NCBI GenBank assembly: GCA_036524005.1
Contig: DATDDB010000162.1
Span: 3,371-67,370 of the forward strand
Length of the DNA: 64,000 nt
Direction of reading: 5' to 3'
DNA from: DATDDB01 sp036524005
GTDB lineage: Bacteria; Pseudomonadota; Gammaproteobacteria; Burkholderiales; Gallionellaceae
Positions within the stretch are counted from its first letter, which is position 1; the number at the start of each line of letters is the position of its first letter. A program made the position numbers and the translations under genes. Below the pieces are notes generated by a model. It saw nothing but the letters and a program-made list of their open reading frames with translations, was not told the origin of the DNA and did not search any database. Shown piece after piece: positions 24,714 through 33,607 of this stretch.

Positions 24714-25289
24714 ATGGCGACAAAGTCTGGCGACCGGAAATTGCAGATCCTGCAGGCCATTGCGGAAATGCTGGAACAGCCCAAAGGCGAGAAGATCACC
24801 ACCGCCCTGCTGGCAAAAAAACTGGACCTGTCTGAAGCCGCGCTGTACCGCCATTTTGCCAGCAAGGCGCAAATGTTCGAGGGCCTGATCGAATTCATCG
24901 AACAAACCGTGTTCGCGCTGGCAAATAAAATCACCGCGGAGGAACACAGCGGCATGAAGCAGGTCGAGGCCATTCTCGCCATGCTGCTTGGCTTCGCGCA
25001 GAAGAACCGCGGCATGACGCGGGTGCTCACCGGCGACGCGCTGGTGAACGAGGACGAGCGCCTGCAGCAGCGGATCAACCAGCTGCTGGACCGCCTCGAA
25101 ACCACGCTCAAGCAGTCGCTGCGCATCGCCGCGACCCAGGGAGAACTGGAGGCCAGCACCGATATAGGTGCGCTAGCCAACATTCTCCTGAGCTATGTCA
25201 TCGGGCGCTGGCAGATGTTTGCCAAGAGCGGCTATGCGCGCGACCCGCTGGAACAATGGAAGCTGCAATGGGCCATTCTTTCACGCTGA
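24714..25289 (+). CDS. slmA: Nucleoid occlusion factor SlmA (TetR fold)
   Basis: A 191-aa TetR-type DNA-binding protein. The N-terminal helix-turn-helix contains LSEAALYRHFASKAQMFEGL, followed by IEFIEQ. The middle part, RGMTRVLTGDAL...RLQQRINQL, matches SlmA rather than an efflux regulator. SlmA blocks FtsZ ring assembly over the chromosome. The neighbours argB and an HAD gene support the assignment. AAAGGA precedes the ATG. Confidence 0.88.
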   Translation: MATKSGDRKLQILQAIAEMLEQPKGEKITTALLAKKLDLSEAALYRHFASKAQMFEGLIEFIEQTVFALANKITAEEHSGMKQVEAILAMLLGFAQKNRGMTRVLTGDALVNEDERLQQRINQLLDRLETTLKQSLRIAATQGELEASTDIGALANILLSYVIGRWQMFAKSGYARDPLEQWKLQWAILSR

Positions 25290-25299
25290 GCGGACTATC

Positions 25300-26421
25300 A
25301 TGATCCTGATCCTGGGCACCGACACCGACCAGCAAGGCGCGGGATTCGGGCAGTTGATGAACCATCTGGCAGGGCTGCAAGGCATCCAGACTCGGGTGCA
25401 TACCGAAAAAGGGATCGAGCAGACGCTGACCGAAATCTACCTGGTCGGCAATACCAAACAGCTGGAAATCGAGGACATGCAGAACCTGCCCTGCGTGGAG
25501 CGGGTGGTGCGCGTGTCGGAGGAATACCGCATCCTCGGGCGGCACAAGGACGACCCGCGCCCAGCACATTTCGAGTACAAGGGCGTGCGCTTCGGCCAGG
25601 ATACGCTGAACGTTTTTGCCGGGCTGTGCGCGGTCGACAATCCGGAACATGTCGAGCTGATGCTCAAGGCATTGAAGGAAAGCGGCCAGGTGTGCACGCG
25701 CATGGGCGCCTACAAGCCGCGCACCAGCCCGTATGCCTTCCAGGGACACGGCAAAAACTGCCTGCCCTATGTGTTCGACCTCGCAGGCAAGTACGGCATC
25801 AAGGTGATTGCGATGGAAATCACCCACGAATCGCACCTGGACGAGATACGTGCAGCCTTGCTCCAGACTGGCAGCCCAACGGGCGTGATGCTGCAGATCG
25901 GCACGCGCAACACGCAGAATTTCGAGTTGCTGAAAATCGTCGGCCGCCAGCAGCAATTTCCCGTGCTGCTCAAGCGCGGCTTCGGCATCACGCTGGACGA
26001 GTCGCTCAACGCGGCGGAATACCTGGCTTCCGAGGGCAACCGCAACGTGGTGTTCGGGCTGCGCGGGATGAAGACCAACATGGGCGATCCGCACCGCAAC
26101 TTCGTGGATTTCGCGCATGTGCCGGTGGTCAAGCGCCTGACGCGCATGCCGGTATGCATCGACCCCTCGCACTCAGTCGGCACCCGCGCGGCAGCACCAG
26201 ACGGTATACTCGACGTGATGCATGTCACCGCACAGGGTGTGCTGGCCGGGGCCAACATGGTGCTGGTGGATTTCCATCCTGCACCGGCCAGGGCACTGGT
26301 GGATGGGCCGCAGGCACTGTTACTGAAGGAACTGCCGTATTTTCTGGAAGATGTGCAGATCGCACGCGATGCGTATCTGGCGCGCCAGAAACTGCAACGG
26401 CGCTACGCATCAAATACGTAG
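25300..26421 (+). CDS. aroF: 3-deoxy-7-phosphoheptulonate synthase (DAHP synthase, type I beta)
   Basis: A 373-aa enzyme condensing phosphoenolpyruvate and erythrose 4-phosphate, the first step of the shikimate pathway. A ferredoxin-like regulatory domain occupies about 1-95. The barrel follows with the hallmark KPRTSPYAFQG, LLKRGF and CIDPSHSVGTR motifs of the type I beta group. The ATG at 25300 gives the normal N-terminus (MILILGTD); the frame also opens upstream, inside slmA. It sits 10 bp behind slmA. Confidence 0.93.
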   Translation: MILILGTDTDQQGAGFGQLMNHLAGLQGIQTRVHTEKGIEQTLTEIYLVGNTKQLEIEDMQNLPCVERVVRVSEEYRILGRHKDDPRPAHFEYKGVRFGQDTLNVFAGLCAVDNPEHVELMLKALKESGQVCTRMGAYKPRTSPYAFQGHGKNCLPYVFDLAGKYGIKVIAMEITHESHLDEIRAALLQTGSPTGVMLQIGTRNTQNFELLKIVGRQQQFPVLLKRGFGITLDESLNAAEYLASEGNRNVVFGLRGMKTNMGDPHRNFVDFAHVPVVKRLTRMPVCIDPSHSVGTRAAAPDGILDVMHVTAQGVLAGANMVLVDFHPAPARALVDGPQALLLKELPYFLEDVQIARDAYLARQKLQRRYASNT

Positions 26422-26469
26422 CGCCGTGCCCAGGAAATCAAGCAGCCTCTGACGAGGCTTCCCGCCCGC

Positions 26470-27204
26470 TTACCAGCGGAAACCCAGTTTTCCGGTGACC
26501 GAACGCGCACCACCGGTCTTGTCAGCTTCGAGTGCGAAGTTGGCCAGGCCCAGGTTCAGGTTGAAACCGGCAAATATCTTGCTCTGCGTGAATTTCTCGG
26601 ACAGGGAGACGTTACCCAGGCCCGTGACGTTCGCCGCGCTATTCACCCATACCTGGCCGACACCGGCATAGGGCGTGAACATCACGAATCCCTTGGAAAC
26701 GGAAACATCCAGGCTCTTGGTATCGAACGACAACTGGTTGACGCCGCTCAGTTTGGTGAAGGCGCCGCGCACGGCAACCGCCGGCATGGCCACGCCGCCA
26801 TCGATGACGGCCCATTTCAGTTCGCCGCCAACCAGGGAGATGTTTGTTGTGGGGATCTTGGAGTAAACCAGGCCCACATCGATGCCGAAAGGCAGCCCCT
26901 TGGCGATGTGCAGCTTGGGAACATACAAGTTGTTCAGCGCGGTGCCGGAACCGGTGGCGGTGGCCCAAACCTGGGAGCTCTTGGACATGCTGGTTTGGGT
27001 CACTTCCAGCCCGAGGTCAAAACCGGTGATGCCCAGCGACGCAGCCGGCGCAACCGGCTTGTAGCTCAGAGCCGAGCCGAGGTCTTCGGACAGGGCACGA
27101 AACTGGGGCTGTCCCAGGTTTTGCAGTGCATTGATATTGTTTGCGGCCAGTGCGGGCTGCGCAATGAAGCCCAAGGCACAGAACAACGGCAAAAGTTTCT
27201 TCAT
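26470..27204 (-). CDS. Putative outer-membrane beta-barrel protein
   Basis: A 244-aa protein with a clean signal peptide (MKKLLPLFCALGFIAQPALA). It has amphipathic strands and a C-terminal Trp (KLGFRW), typical of outer-membrane barrels of about 10-12 strands. The ATG at 27204 has AAGGA 10 bases upstream. It is monocistronic and convergent with the DAHP synthase gene. No specific family was recognised; a small porin or structural protein is possible. Confidence 0.7.
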   Translation of the reverse strand: MKKLLPLFCALGFIAQPALAANNINALQNLGQPQFRALSEDLGSALSYKPVAPAASLGITGFDLGLEVTQTSMSKSSQVWATATGSGTALNNLYVPKLHIAKGLPFGIDVGLVYSKIPTTNISLVGGELKWAVIDGGVAMPAVAVRGAFTKLSGVNQLSFDTKSLDVSVSKGFVMFTPYAGVGQVWVNSAANVTGLGNVSLSEKFTQSKIFAGFNLNLGLANFALEADKTGGARSVTGKLGFRW

Positions 27205-27404
27205 GGTGTGCAATTCCTTAATAATAATATGAATCAATGATATTCACGCTCCGCCCCCGTGGGCTTATTCCGCTAGTCCGCAACACGTTCTGGTTAGTCT
27301 CATTGCGGCAGAATCAGCACGGCAAGTAAACCCCATCTATCATTTGACCGTCAAGCAAGGTGTGGCATTTATGCCGCAATTCACCTGTGCTTCCGCCGAC
27401 TGGC

Positions 27405-27827
27405 CTATTGTTTTGCCAAACAGGCGAGATAAACGGCAGCGTCCGGCCCCGTGCCGCTGCGCTGCGCCTGCATGATCATTTCGGACATGCACTCCATCAT
27501 CGCATGCTGGGCGTCATGGTCAGACTGGAACTTTCTCGCAAGCCGCACGTATTCTTCGCGGATGCCATGCGGCTGACCGATGGAAAGCTGCTCTGCAATT
27601 GAGAGATGCATCATCAAGTGCAGGAAGGGATTGATTTCCCCCTGCTCCGGAAAATAATCCCTGTCCTGGTTGCGCTCAGGATCGGCGAGCAGGCCATGAA
27701 ATTCCGGGTGCTTCTCGATGGCCTGTACTGCCATGTTTTCCAGGGGCGTGAGCAATTCGCCCTGACGGTGTTTGCGCCAGGACTCAAACAGAAAACGACG
27801 TGCTTCGTTGCGGGTCGGATTGAACAT
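27405..27827 (-). CDS. DUF1841 family protein
   Basis: A 140-aa cytoplasmic protein beginning MFNPTRNEARRFLFE, with HPEFHGLL and NPFLHLMMHLSIAEQ, which are hallmarks of DUF1841. This family is conserved in beta- and gammaproteobacteria and its function is unknown. The His-rich helix (HLMMH) might suggest a metal site, but this is speculation. It lies downstream of ppiC, separated by a strong bidirectional terminator. Confidence 0.88.
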   Translation of the reverse strand: MFNPTRNEARRFLFESWRKHRQGELLTPLENMAVQAIEKHPEFHGLLADPERNQDRDYFPEQGEINPFLHLMMHLSIAEQLSIGQPHGIREEYVRLARKFQSDHDAQHAMMECMSEMIMQAQRSGTGPDAAVYLACLAKQ

Positions 27828-27860
27828 GTCCTAGGCCCAATAATATTACTGCTGGACTTT

Positions 27861-27910
27861 CGCCAGACGGCAAAAAAGGCGGCCGAAGCCGCCTTTTTTG
27901 CCGTCTGGCG
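27861..27910. terminator. Perfect 23-bp-arm bidirectional terminator between ppiC and DUF1841
   Basis: CGCCAGACGGC-A6-GGCGGC pairs perfectly with its complement around CGAA. The inner core GGCGGC/GCCGCC is followed by six T on either strand, so it can end transcripts in both directions. It mainly terminates ppiC. Confidence 0.92.
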
Positions 27911-27920
27911 TGAACAGGAA

Positions 27921-28715
27921 TTATTTCGTATTCTCGATTTTCGCGTTTTTACGCAGGTCGCCGATCATCTGCTGTATCGCCTGTTGTTGCATGTTTTGCC
28001 TCAGTTCGTCCCTCACCTGATCAAAGGACGGGATGGCCCGTGCGCGCACGTCCACCAGCCTGATGATGTGCCAGCCGAACTGGCTTTGCACTGGCGCGCT
28101 GGTTTGCCCCTTCTTGAGGTGGGTTACGGAATCCGCGAATGGCGGAACGTAGTTGGAAGGGTTGATCCAGCCCATGTCGCCGCCCCTTATGGCGGAGCTG
28201 GGGTCCTTGGATTTATCCTTGGCGATTTTGTCGAACTTGGCGCCTTTCTTCAGCTGCGCCTCGATGGCCTTGGCTTCTTCTTCAGTAGCCACAAGAATAT
28301 GGGAAACCTTGTATTCCGAACCGCCCATCTTGGGCTTCAGGGTGTCGTATTCCTGCTTGAGCTTGTCCTCGCTGATCGGGTGATCCTTGAAGTATTCCTG
28401 CACATAGGCTCTGGCGAGGGAAGACTTGCGGATCATCTCGATCCGATCCTTGAAATCCTGCTGCTGATCCAGCCCTTTCTTGGCAGCTTCCTGCGACAGC
28501 AACTCGACATTGATCATTTGATCGACAATAGCGTTGCGCAATTCGGGGGAATCAGGCTGACCCTGGCTGGTGGCTTCCTTGACTTGCACATCCACGAGCG
28601 ACTGGGGGATGGCGACGCCGTTGACCTTGGCGGCAGCCTTGTCCTGGGAATAAGCCGGGGAGACCATCAGCAGGCCGGCAGCCGCAATTGCGGCCAATTT
28701 TGCAAGTTTCAGCAT
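27921..28715 (-). CDS. Periplasmic peptidyl-prolyl isomerase, parvulin type
   Basis: A 264-aa exported foldase with a signal peptide (1-23, ending AYS), a SurA/PrsA-like N-terminal helical part and one parvulin domain (about 135-230). The domain has the signatures VSHILV, GGDMGW and FGWHIIRL. It should help fold outer-membrane proteins. AAGGAAGGA precedes the ATG. It is a single gene ended by the terminator at 27861-27910. Confidence 0.93.
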   Translation of the reverse strand: MLKLAKLAAIAAAGLLMVSPAYSQDKAAAKVNGVAIPQSLVDVQVKEATSQGQPDSPELRNAIVDQMINVELLSQEAAKKGLDQQQDFKDRIEMIRKSSLARAYVQEYFKDHPISEDKLKQEYDTLKPKMGGSEYKVSHILVATEEEAKAIEAQLKKGAKFDKIAKDKSKDPSSAIRGGDMGWINPSNYVPPFADSVTHLKKGQTSAPVQSQFGWHIIRLVDVRARAIPSFDQVRDELRQNMQQQAIQQMIGDLRKNAKIENTK

Positions 28716-28890
28716 AACATCCTTCCTTGTAAATTAAAGAATTGAGATCCCGGCGCATAAACGCGGAAAACCCCCGCGTGCGAACGCCGCACCGAATTTC
28801 AAGCAGCGCCGAATATACCATGCAGGCTGCTCCAAAGGGAATTTTTCGCTGGCTTGGACACCCTGATACGGGTTGACCGAACCCGCAAAA

Positions 28891-29193
28891 TCAGGACGGA
28901 AAAACCTTGACGAATGGCTGGACCGTCAGTTGCGCGCTTATCCCGGCAGTTACATAGGGGTCGGCCTGCCCCCAGGCCCGGGCTTCCTCCAGCGAGGCGA
29001 ATTCCGCCACGATCAGGCTGCCGAAATATCCTGCGGCGCCGGGATCGGCGGCATCCACGGCGGGAAACGGCCCGGCCAGGATCAGCCTGCCCTGGTCTTG
29101 CAGCACCTGCAGGCGCGCCACATGCGCCGGCCGCGCCGCCATGCGTTTTTCCAGGCTATTGGGGGTAAACTGCCCGATGATTGCGTACAGCAT
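28891..29193 (-). CDS. yciI: YciI family protein
   Basis: A 100-aa ferredoxin-like fold protein with RPAHVARL, GRLILAGPF and ADPYVTAG, matching the YciI family. The cellular role is unclear. Its ATG overlaps the yciB stop by one base (TGATG), so it is translationally coupled. Confidence 0.9.
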   Translation of the reverse strand: MLYAIIGQFTPNSLEKRMAARPAHVARLQVLQDQGRLILAGPFPAVDAADPGAAGYFGSLIVAEFASLEEARAWGQADPYVTAGISAQLTVQPFVKVFPS

Positions 29194-29801
29194 CAGTTAT
29201 GTTCCTTGTCTTGCTCGATATATTTCATCAACACCGCCATCACCCCCACCAGGAACACGGCGATCATGCCGGTTACGCCAAATACCTTGAAGGTCACCCA
29301 GTCATCGCATGACAGCCAATGTATGGCGGCAATGTTGAGCCAACCAAGGCCAAAAAAGAACAGGGCGAACGCCGCGTTGAGATTCTTCCAGATGCGGTTG
29401 GGCAGGTGTATCTGGGCTTCCAGGGCAGAGCGGATCGGGTTGCGCCCAGCAAAGAGTGGAGCGACCCCCAGCACCAGGGCAAACGTCCAGTAAAGAATGG
29501 TGGGCTTCCACTGGATGAAGACCGGGTTGTGGAAATACAGGGTGGCGCCGCCCAAGAGTGTGATCATGGAAAAACTCATCCACAGCATGGTGTCCACCTT
29601 CCCGTGGCGGAACTTAACCCAGCCGATCTGGATAAAGGCGGCGATGATGGCGGCGATCGTGGCCAGCAGGATGGGCTCCTGGGTCCAGGGCACATGTGCT
29701 GCCTGGTCCGCCAGGCAGGCATGCCCATCTTTGCCCTGGCCAAAAAACTTGTAAACGCCAAAAAAGACGATAACCGGAAACAGGTCAAATAATATTTTCA
29801 T
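29193..29801 (-). CDS. yciB: Inner-membrane septation protein A (YciB)
   Basis: A 202-aa protein with five or six membrane helices, beginning MKILFDLFPVIVFF and containing WKPTILYW and LNAAFALFF, as in YciB/IspZ. It is needed for normal cell length and envelope integrity. The ATG at 29801 gives the standard N-terminus. It is the middle gene of msrB-yciB-yciI. Confidence 0.95.
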   Translation of the reverse strand: MKILFDLFPVIVFFGVYKFFGQGKDGHACLADQAAHVPWTQEPILLATIAAIIAAFIQIGWVKFRHGKVDTMLWMSFSMITLLGGATLYFHNPVFIQWKPTILYWTFALVLGVAPLFAGRNPIRSALEAQIHLPNRIWKNLNAAFALFFFGLGWLNIAAIHWLSCDDWVTFKVFGVTGMIAVFLVGVMAVLMKYIEQDKEHN

Positions 29802-29817
29802 GGATGCAACGGGACAG

Positions 29818-30213
29818 TCAGTTTCTGTCCAGAGAAAGGGAAGCGGAGTTGATGCAATAGCGCAGGCCGGTCGGCTCCGGGCCGTCTTCAAACAGGTGGC
29901 CGAGGTGGGCATCACATTTCGCGCAGCGCACCTCGATGCGGTTCATGCCGTGGCTGTTGTCCTCCAGCAATTTCAGCGCGCCCTCGCTGGCCGGCAGCCA
30001 GAAGCTGGGCCACCCGGTGCCGGAATCGAACTTGGTTTCCGAACTGAACAACGGACTGCCGCAGCAAACGCAGCGGTATACGCCGGCATCGTGGCAATCC
30101 CAGTAGATGCCGGTGAAAGGCGGCTCGGTCCCGCACTGGCGCGCGATGCGGAATTGCTCCGGCGTCAGTTCCGCGCGCCAGTCGGCGTCGGTCTTCCTTG
30201 TTACATCGCTCAT
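29818..30213 (-). CDS. msrB: Peptide-methionine (R)-S-oxide reductase
   Basis: A 131-aa enzyme repairing methionine-R-sulfoxide. It has the two zinc CxxC pairs (CVCC and CAKC), GTGWPSF and the catalytic Cys in RYCINS. The ATG at 30213 follows AGGGG. It lies 16 bp upstream of yciB. Confidence 0.96.
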   Translation of the reverse strand: MSDVTRKTDADWRAELTPEQFRIARQCGTEPPFTGIYWDCHDAGVYRCVCCGSPLFSSETKFDSGTGWPSFWLPASEGALKLLEDNSHGMNRIEVRCAKCDAHLGHLFEDGPEPTGLRYCINSASLSLDRN

Positions 30214-30223
30214 AAAAACCCCT

Positions 30224-30346
30224 GTACAACGTAGCGAGCGCAGGAAAGACGAGGAGAGAGGCGGCGAGAAACCGGAGTGTATATGGCAATACATGAGGAT
30301 TTCGAGCCGGTTCTCGACAACGTATTTCCAAGCGCAGTAGTTGTGC
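30224..30346. repeat. Long imperfect palindromic intergenic repeat, copy 2
   Basis: It begins GTACAACGTAGCGAGCG and ends AAGCGCAGTAGTTGTGC. The core is CGAGAAACCGGAGT, a loop, then ATGAGGATTTCGAGCC. Both the ends and the core align with the reverse complement of the element at 23918-24039, so this is a second copy in the opposite orientation, between msrB and phoH. Confidence 0.78.
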
Positions 30347-30355
30347 AGAGGTTTT

Positions 30356-31756
30356 TCACAGAACGTCGCCTGCGTAGTCTGCCAGTCTCGAACGCTCACC
30401 GCGCATCAGCGTGACATGGCCGCTGTGCTCCCAGCCCTTGAAGCGGTCCACCACATAAGTCAGGCCGGAGCTGCCCTCGGTGAGGTACGGCGTGTCGATC
30501 TGCGCGATGTTGCCCAGGCACACCACCTTGGTGCCGGGTCCGGCGCGGGTAATCAGGGTTTTCATCTGCTTGGGCGTAAGGTTCTGCGCTTCGTCTATGA
30601 TCAGGTACTTGTTGAGGAAGGTGCGCCCGCGCATGAAGTTGAGCGACTTTACCTTGATGCGGCTGCGGATGAGGTCGCGCGTGGCGGCACGTCCCCATTC
30701 GCCGCTGTCCTCATCCGGCTTGTTGAGCACATCGAGGTTATCCTCCAGCGCGCCCATCCACGGCGTCATTTTTTCTTCCTCGGTGCCCGGCAGGAAGCCG
30801 ATGTCCTCTCCCACCGGCACGGTGACGCGGGTGATGATGATCTCGGTGTACAGCTTCTTTTCCAGGGTCTGCATCAGGCCGGCCGCGAGCGTCAGCAAGG
30901 TCTTGCCGGTGCCCGCCTGCCCCAGCAGGGTAACGAAGTCGATTTCGGGGTTCATCAGCAGGTTGAGCACAAAATTCTGCTCACGGTTGCGCGCAGTGAT
31001 GCCCCAGATCGCGTTTTTCTGGTGTGTATAGTCCGTCACTGTGCGCAGCATCGCGGTATCGCCGCCCTGCTCCACCACCACGGCATAAAACGGGTTCGCC
31101 TCGTTTTCCAGAAACACGAACTGGTTCACCAGCATGCTCTGGCACATCGGGCCGGCAATGTTGTAATAAGTATGCCCGCCCTGCTGCCAGGACTTCATGT
31201 CCTTGCCGTGGCGGTCCCAGAAATCCGAGGGCAGCCCCAACACGCCGGAATAGAGCATGTCGGTGTCTTCCAGCACCTTGTCGTTGAAATAATCCTGCGC
31301 GGAAAGCCCCAGTGCGCGTGCCTTGATGCGCATGTTGATGTCTTTCGACACCAGGATGATCTGACGCTCCGGCTGCTGCTTCTGCAGGTGCATCACCACG
31401 CCGAGAATGGCATTGTCGGCCTTGCTGTGCTGCAGCGCGGCCGGCAGCTCGTGGGTGATGAACTGGGTTTGCAGGAACAGCCGCCCGGTTGCGCTCTTGT
31501 TGGTCGGAGACAGCAAGGGGATGCCCTGCGCAATGTCGTGCGCGGTTTCACTGACGATGGAATCGAGGAAGCGGCTGGCCTGGCGCGCGTTACGCGCGAC
31601 TTCCGACATGCCTTTCTTGCCGTTATCCAGCTCTTCCAGCACGAACATCGGCAGGTAGATGTCATGTTCCTCGAAGCGGAACAGGCTGGTCGGATCATGC
31701 ATCAATACGTTGGTATCCAGCACGAACAGCTTAGTGGCAGGTGTTGCAAGTGTCAT
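30356..31756 (-). CDS. phoH: PhoH family ATPase with N-terminal PIN domain
   Basis: A 466-aa PIN-PhoH protein. The PIN nuclease-like domain (about 8-150) begins LFVLDTNVLMHD. The PhoH ATPase domain follows with Walker A GQAGTGKT and Walker B IIDEAQN. It probably unwinds and cleaves RNA, as shown for mycobacterial PhoH2. AGGGAG precedes the ATG. The start overlaps the bcp stop as ATGA. Confidence 0.93.
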   Translation of the reverse strand: MTLATPATKLFVLDTNVLMHDPTSLFRFEEHDIYLPMFVLEELDNGKKGMSEVARNARQASRFLDSIVSETAHDIAQGIPLLSPTNKSATGRLFLQTQFITHELPAALQHSKADNAILGVVMHLQKQQPERQIILVSKDINMRIKARALGLSAQDYFNDKVLEDTDMLYSGVLGLPSDFWDRHGKDMKSWQQGGHTYYNIAGPMCQSMLVNQFVFLENEANPFYAVVVEQGGDTAMLRTVTDYTHQKNAIWGITARNREQNFVLNLLMNPEIDFVTLLGQAGTGKTLLTLAAGLMQTLEKKLYTEIIITRVTVPVGEDIGFLPGTEEEKMTPWMGALEDNLDVLNKPDEDSGEWGRAATRDLIRSRIKVKSLNFMRGRTFLNKYLIIDEAQNLTPKQMKTLITRAGPGTKVVCLGNIAQIDTPYLTEGSSGLTYVVDRFKGWEHSGHVTLMRGERSRLADYAGDVL

Positions 31757-32220
31757 GATGCTCCCTGTAGTGATTGCACGAAGTTCAATACTTCTGCGAC
31801 GTGGTTGTCCACTTTCACGCCGCGCCATTCATGGCGCAATGCGCCATGCTTGTCCAGCACAAAGGTGCTGCGCTCGATGCCGCGCACCTCCTTGCCGTAC
31901 AGTTTTTTCAGCTTGATCACGCCGAATTGAGCGCACGCCTTCTCCTCGGCATCCGACAATAGCGCAAACGGCAACCCGAACTTGGCCTTGAAATTCTCGT
32001 GCGACTTGATGCTGTCGCGCGAAATACCCACCACCTCACAGCCGGCTTTCCTGAATTCCGGGTACATATCGCGGAAAGCCTGGCTCTCGGAAGTGCAGCC
32101 CGGCGTATTGTCCTTGGGATAAAAATAGATCACCAGCGATTTGCCGCGCGCGGCGGACAAGGTGAAATCGGCGCCACCGGTGGCGGGAAGGGTGAAATCG
32201 GGAATGGCTGTCTTGGTCAT
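31753..32220 (-). CDS. bcp: Thioredoxin-dependent thiol peroxidase Bcp (peroxiredoxin Q)
   Basis: A 155-aa peroxiredoxin with peroxidatic Cys in PKDNTPGCTSES. It reduces hydrogen and organic peroxides using thioredoxin. It is translationally coupled to phoH by the 4-base overlap and is cytoplasmic. Confidence 0.96.
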   Translation of the reverse strand: MTKTAIPDFTLPATGGADFTLSAARGKSLVIYFYPKDNTPGCTSESQAFRDMYPEFRKAGCEVVGISRDSIKSHENFKAKFGLPFALLSDAEEKACAQFGVIKLKKLYGKEVRGIERSTFVLDKHGALRHEWRGVKVDNHVAEVLNFVQSLQGAS

Positions 32221-32296
32221 GGTGCTGCTTTGCGTCCTGTGCCTCCATTCTTGATTAAAAACGGCGGCAAGGCAAGTGCGGCGGAGAAACGCTGCT

Positions 32297-33607
32297 TTAT
32301 TGTGCAGGATTCAGCCGCGGATGGGTCTCCTCGCCCAGCAGCCAGAGCAAGGCGCCGGAAAGTAGCATGGCAATCGCCACGAACCAGAATGCCGCCTGCA
32401 CCGACCCGCTGAAATGCGCGGCGACTCCGAGCCCGAGCGCGCCGATGCCATAGCCCAGGTCGCGCCAGAACCGGTAGATGCCGATTGCCGAGCCGCGCCA
32501 GTTGGGATGGGAAATGTCCGCCACAGCGGCAGACAGGTTGGGATAGAGCAGCGCCATGCCGAAACCGGAAATGGCGGCGGAAAGCGACCACCAGGCCACT
32601 CCCTCCCCCCCCATCATCATCGCCACGCCCGCACCGCAGATCCACATGCCCAATACGTTCGGCCAGCGGCGCCCGACATGATCGGAAAGCTTGCCAGTGA
32701 AGAATTGCGAACAGCCCCACACAAACCCGTATACCCCCACAATCCAGCCGATATTGGGCAGGCTCACGCCGTGCTGGTACAGGAACACCGGGTAGAACAC
32801 CCAGATCAATGCATCCACGAATTTCTCCACCAGCCCGGCCTGGCACAGGGCGGCCATGCGCCTGTCGCGCCATGACATCATGACGAAAACCTCACCTGTG
32901 GCGGGATGTGCGGAAATGTTGGCCGGGTAGCGCGGGCGTAATGCGGAGGCGAGCCCCGCCTTGTGCCGTGCCGCTTCTGCCCGCGCCCAGGGCAGCGTGT
33001 CCTTCACCCACAGCAGCGTAAGCAGGAGGGCCAGCAGAATGGTAATCAGCCCAAAAGCCAGCAATCCGGTGCGCGCGCCCAGCACCCCCGCCAGGTAGGC
33101 GGTGATGATGCCCGCCAGCGCCAGCCCGACATAGCCGGAGAACTCGTTCAGGCCTATGGTCAGGCCGCGCTGGTCGGCACGCGTGATGTCCAGCTTGGCG
33201 GTCTGGGTCATGGACCAGGTCAGCCCCTGGTTGATGCCGAGCAATACGGTGGCGGCTACGATCCAGCTCCACGACGGCGCGAAATAGATCAGCAGCGGAA
33301 TGGGGATGGCCGCCACCCAGCCGAGCAGCAGCACCTTTTTTCGTCCGATGCGTTCGGACAAGCGTCCCGCCACGAAGTTGAGCGTGCCCTTGACGAAGCC
33401 GAACGCCACGACAAAGGCGGTCAGCAACATGAAGGAATTTTTCGGCACGGCGAATTCCGATTCGGCCAGTGCGGGGATCACCGTGCGCATCATACCGATG
33501 GTAAAACCCACCAGCATCACCTGCAGCAGCTGGTGGAGGAACTGCTCGAGGTTGGCCCGGATGCCGTGCGCCAGGCCGCCTTGCGCCGCATTACCGTGCG
33601 CTGTCAT
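32297..33607 (-). CDS. Major facilitator superfamily transporter
   Basis: A 436-aa protein with about 12 membrane helices in two halves. The A-like motif GRLSERIGRKK lies between helices 2 and 3, with an equivalent GKLSDHVGRRW in the second half. Its start overlaps the stop of the persulfide-dioxygenase-like gene (ATGA), so it belongs to that operon and may export a sulfur oxyanion or related solute. The substrate is inferred only from context. Confidence 0.85.
   Translation of the reverse strand: MTAHGNAAQGGLAHGIRANLEQFLHQLLQVMLVGFTIGMMRTVIPALAESEFAVPKNSFMLLTAFVVAFGFVKGTLNFVAGRLSERIGRKKVLLLGWVAAIPIPLLIYFAPSWSWIVAATVLLGINQGLTWSMTQTAKLDITRADQRGLTIGLNEFSGYVGLALAGIITAYLAGVLGARTGLLAFGLITILLALLLTLLWVKDTLPWARAEAARHKAGLASALRPRYPANISAHPATGEVFVMMSWRDRRMAALCQAGLVEKFVDALIWVFYPVFLYQHGVSLPNIGWIVGVYGFVWGCSQFFTGKLSDHVGRRWPNVLGMWICGAGVAMMMGGEGVAWWSLSAAISGFGMALLYPNLSAAVADISHPNWRGSAIGIYRFWRDLGYGIGALGLGVAAHFSGSVQAAFWFVAIAMLLSGALLWLLGEETHPRLNPAQ

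Noticed and set aside
30341..31930. 529-codon ORF opposite phoH/bcp
   Set aside because: Antisense shadow of phoH, with no recognisable fold and no ribosome site.
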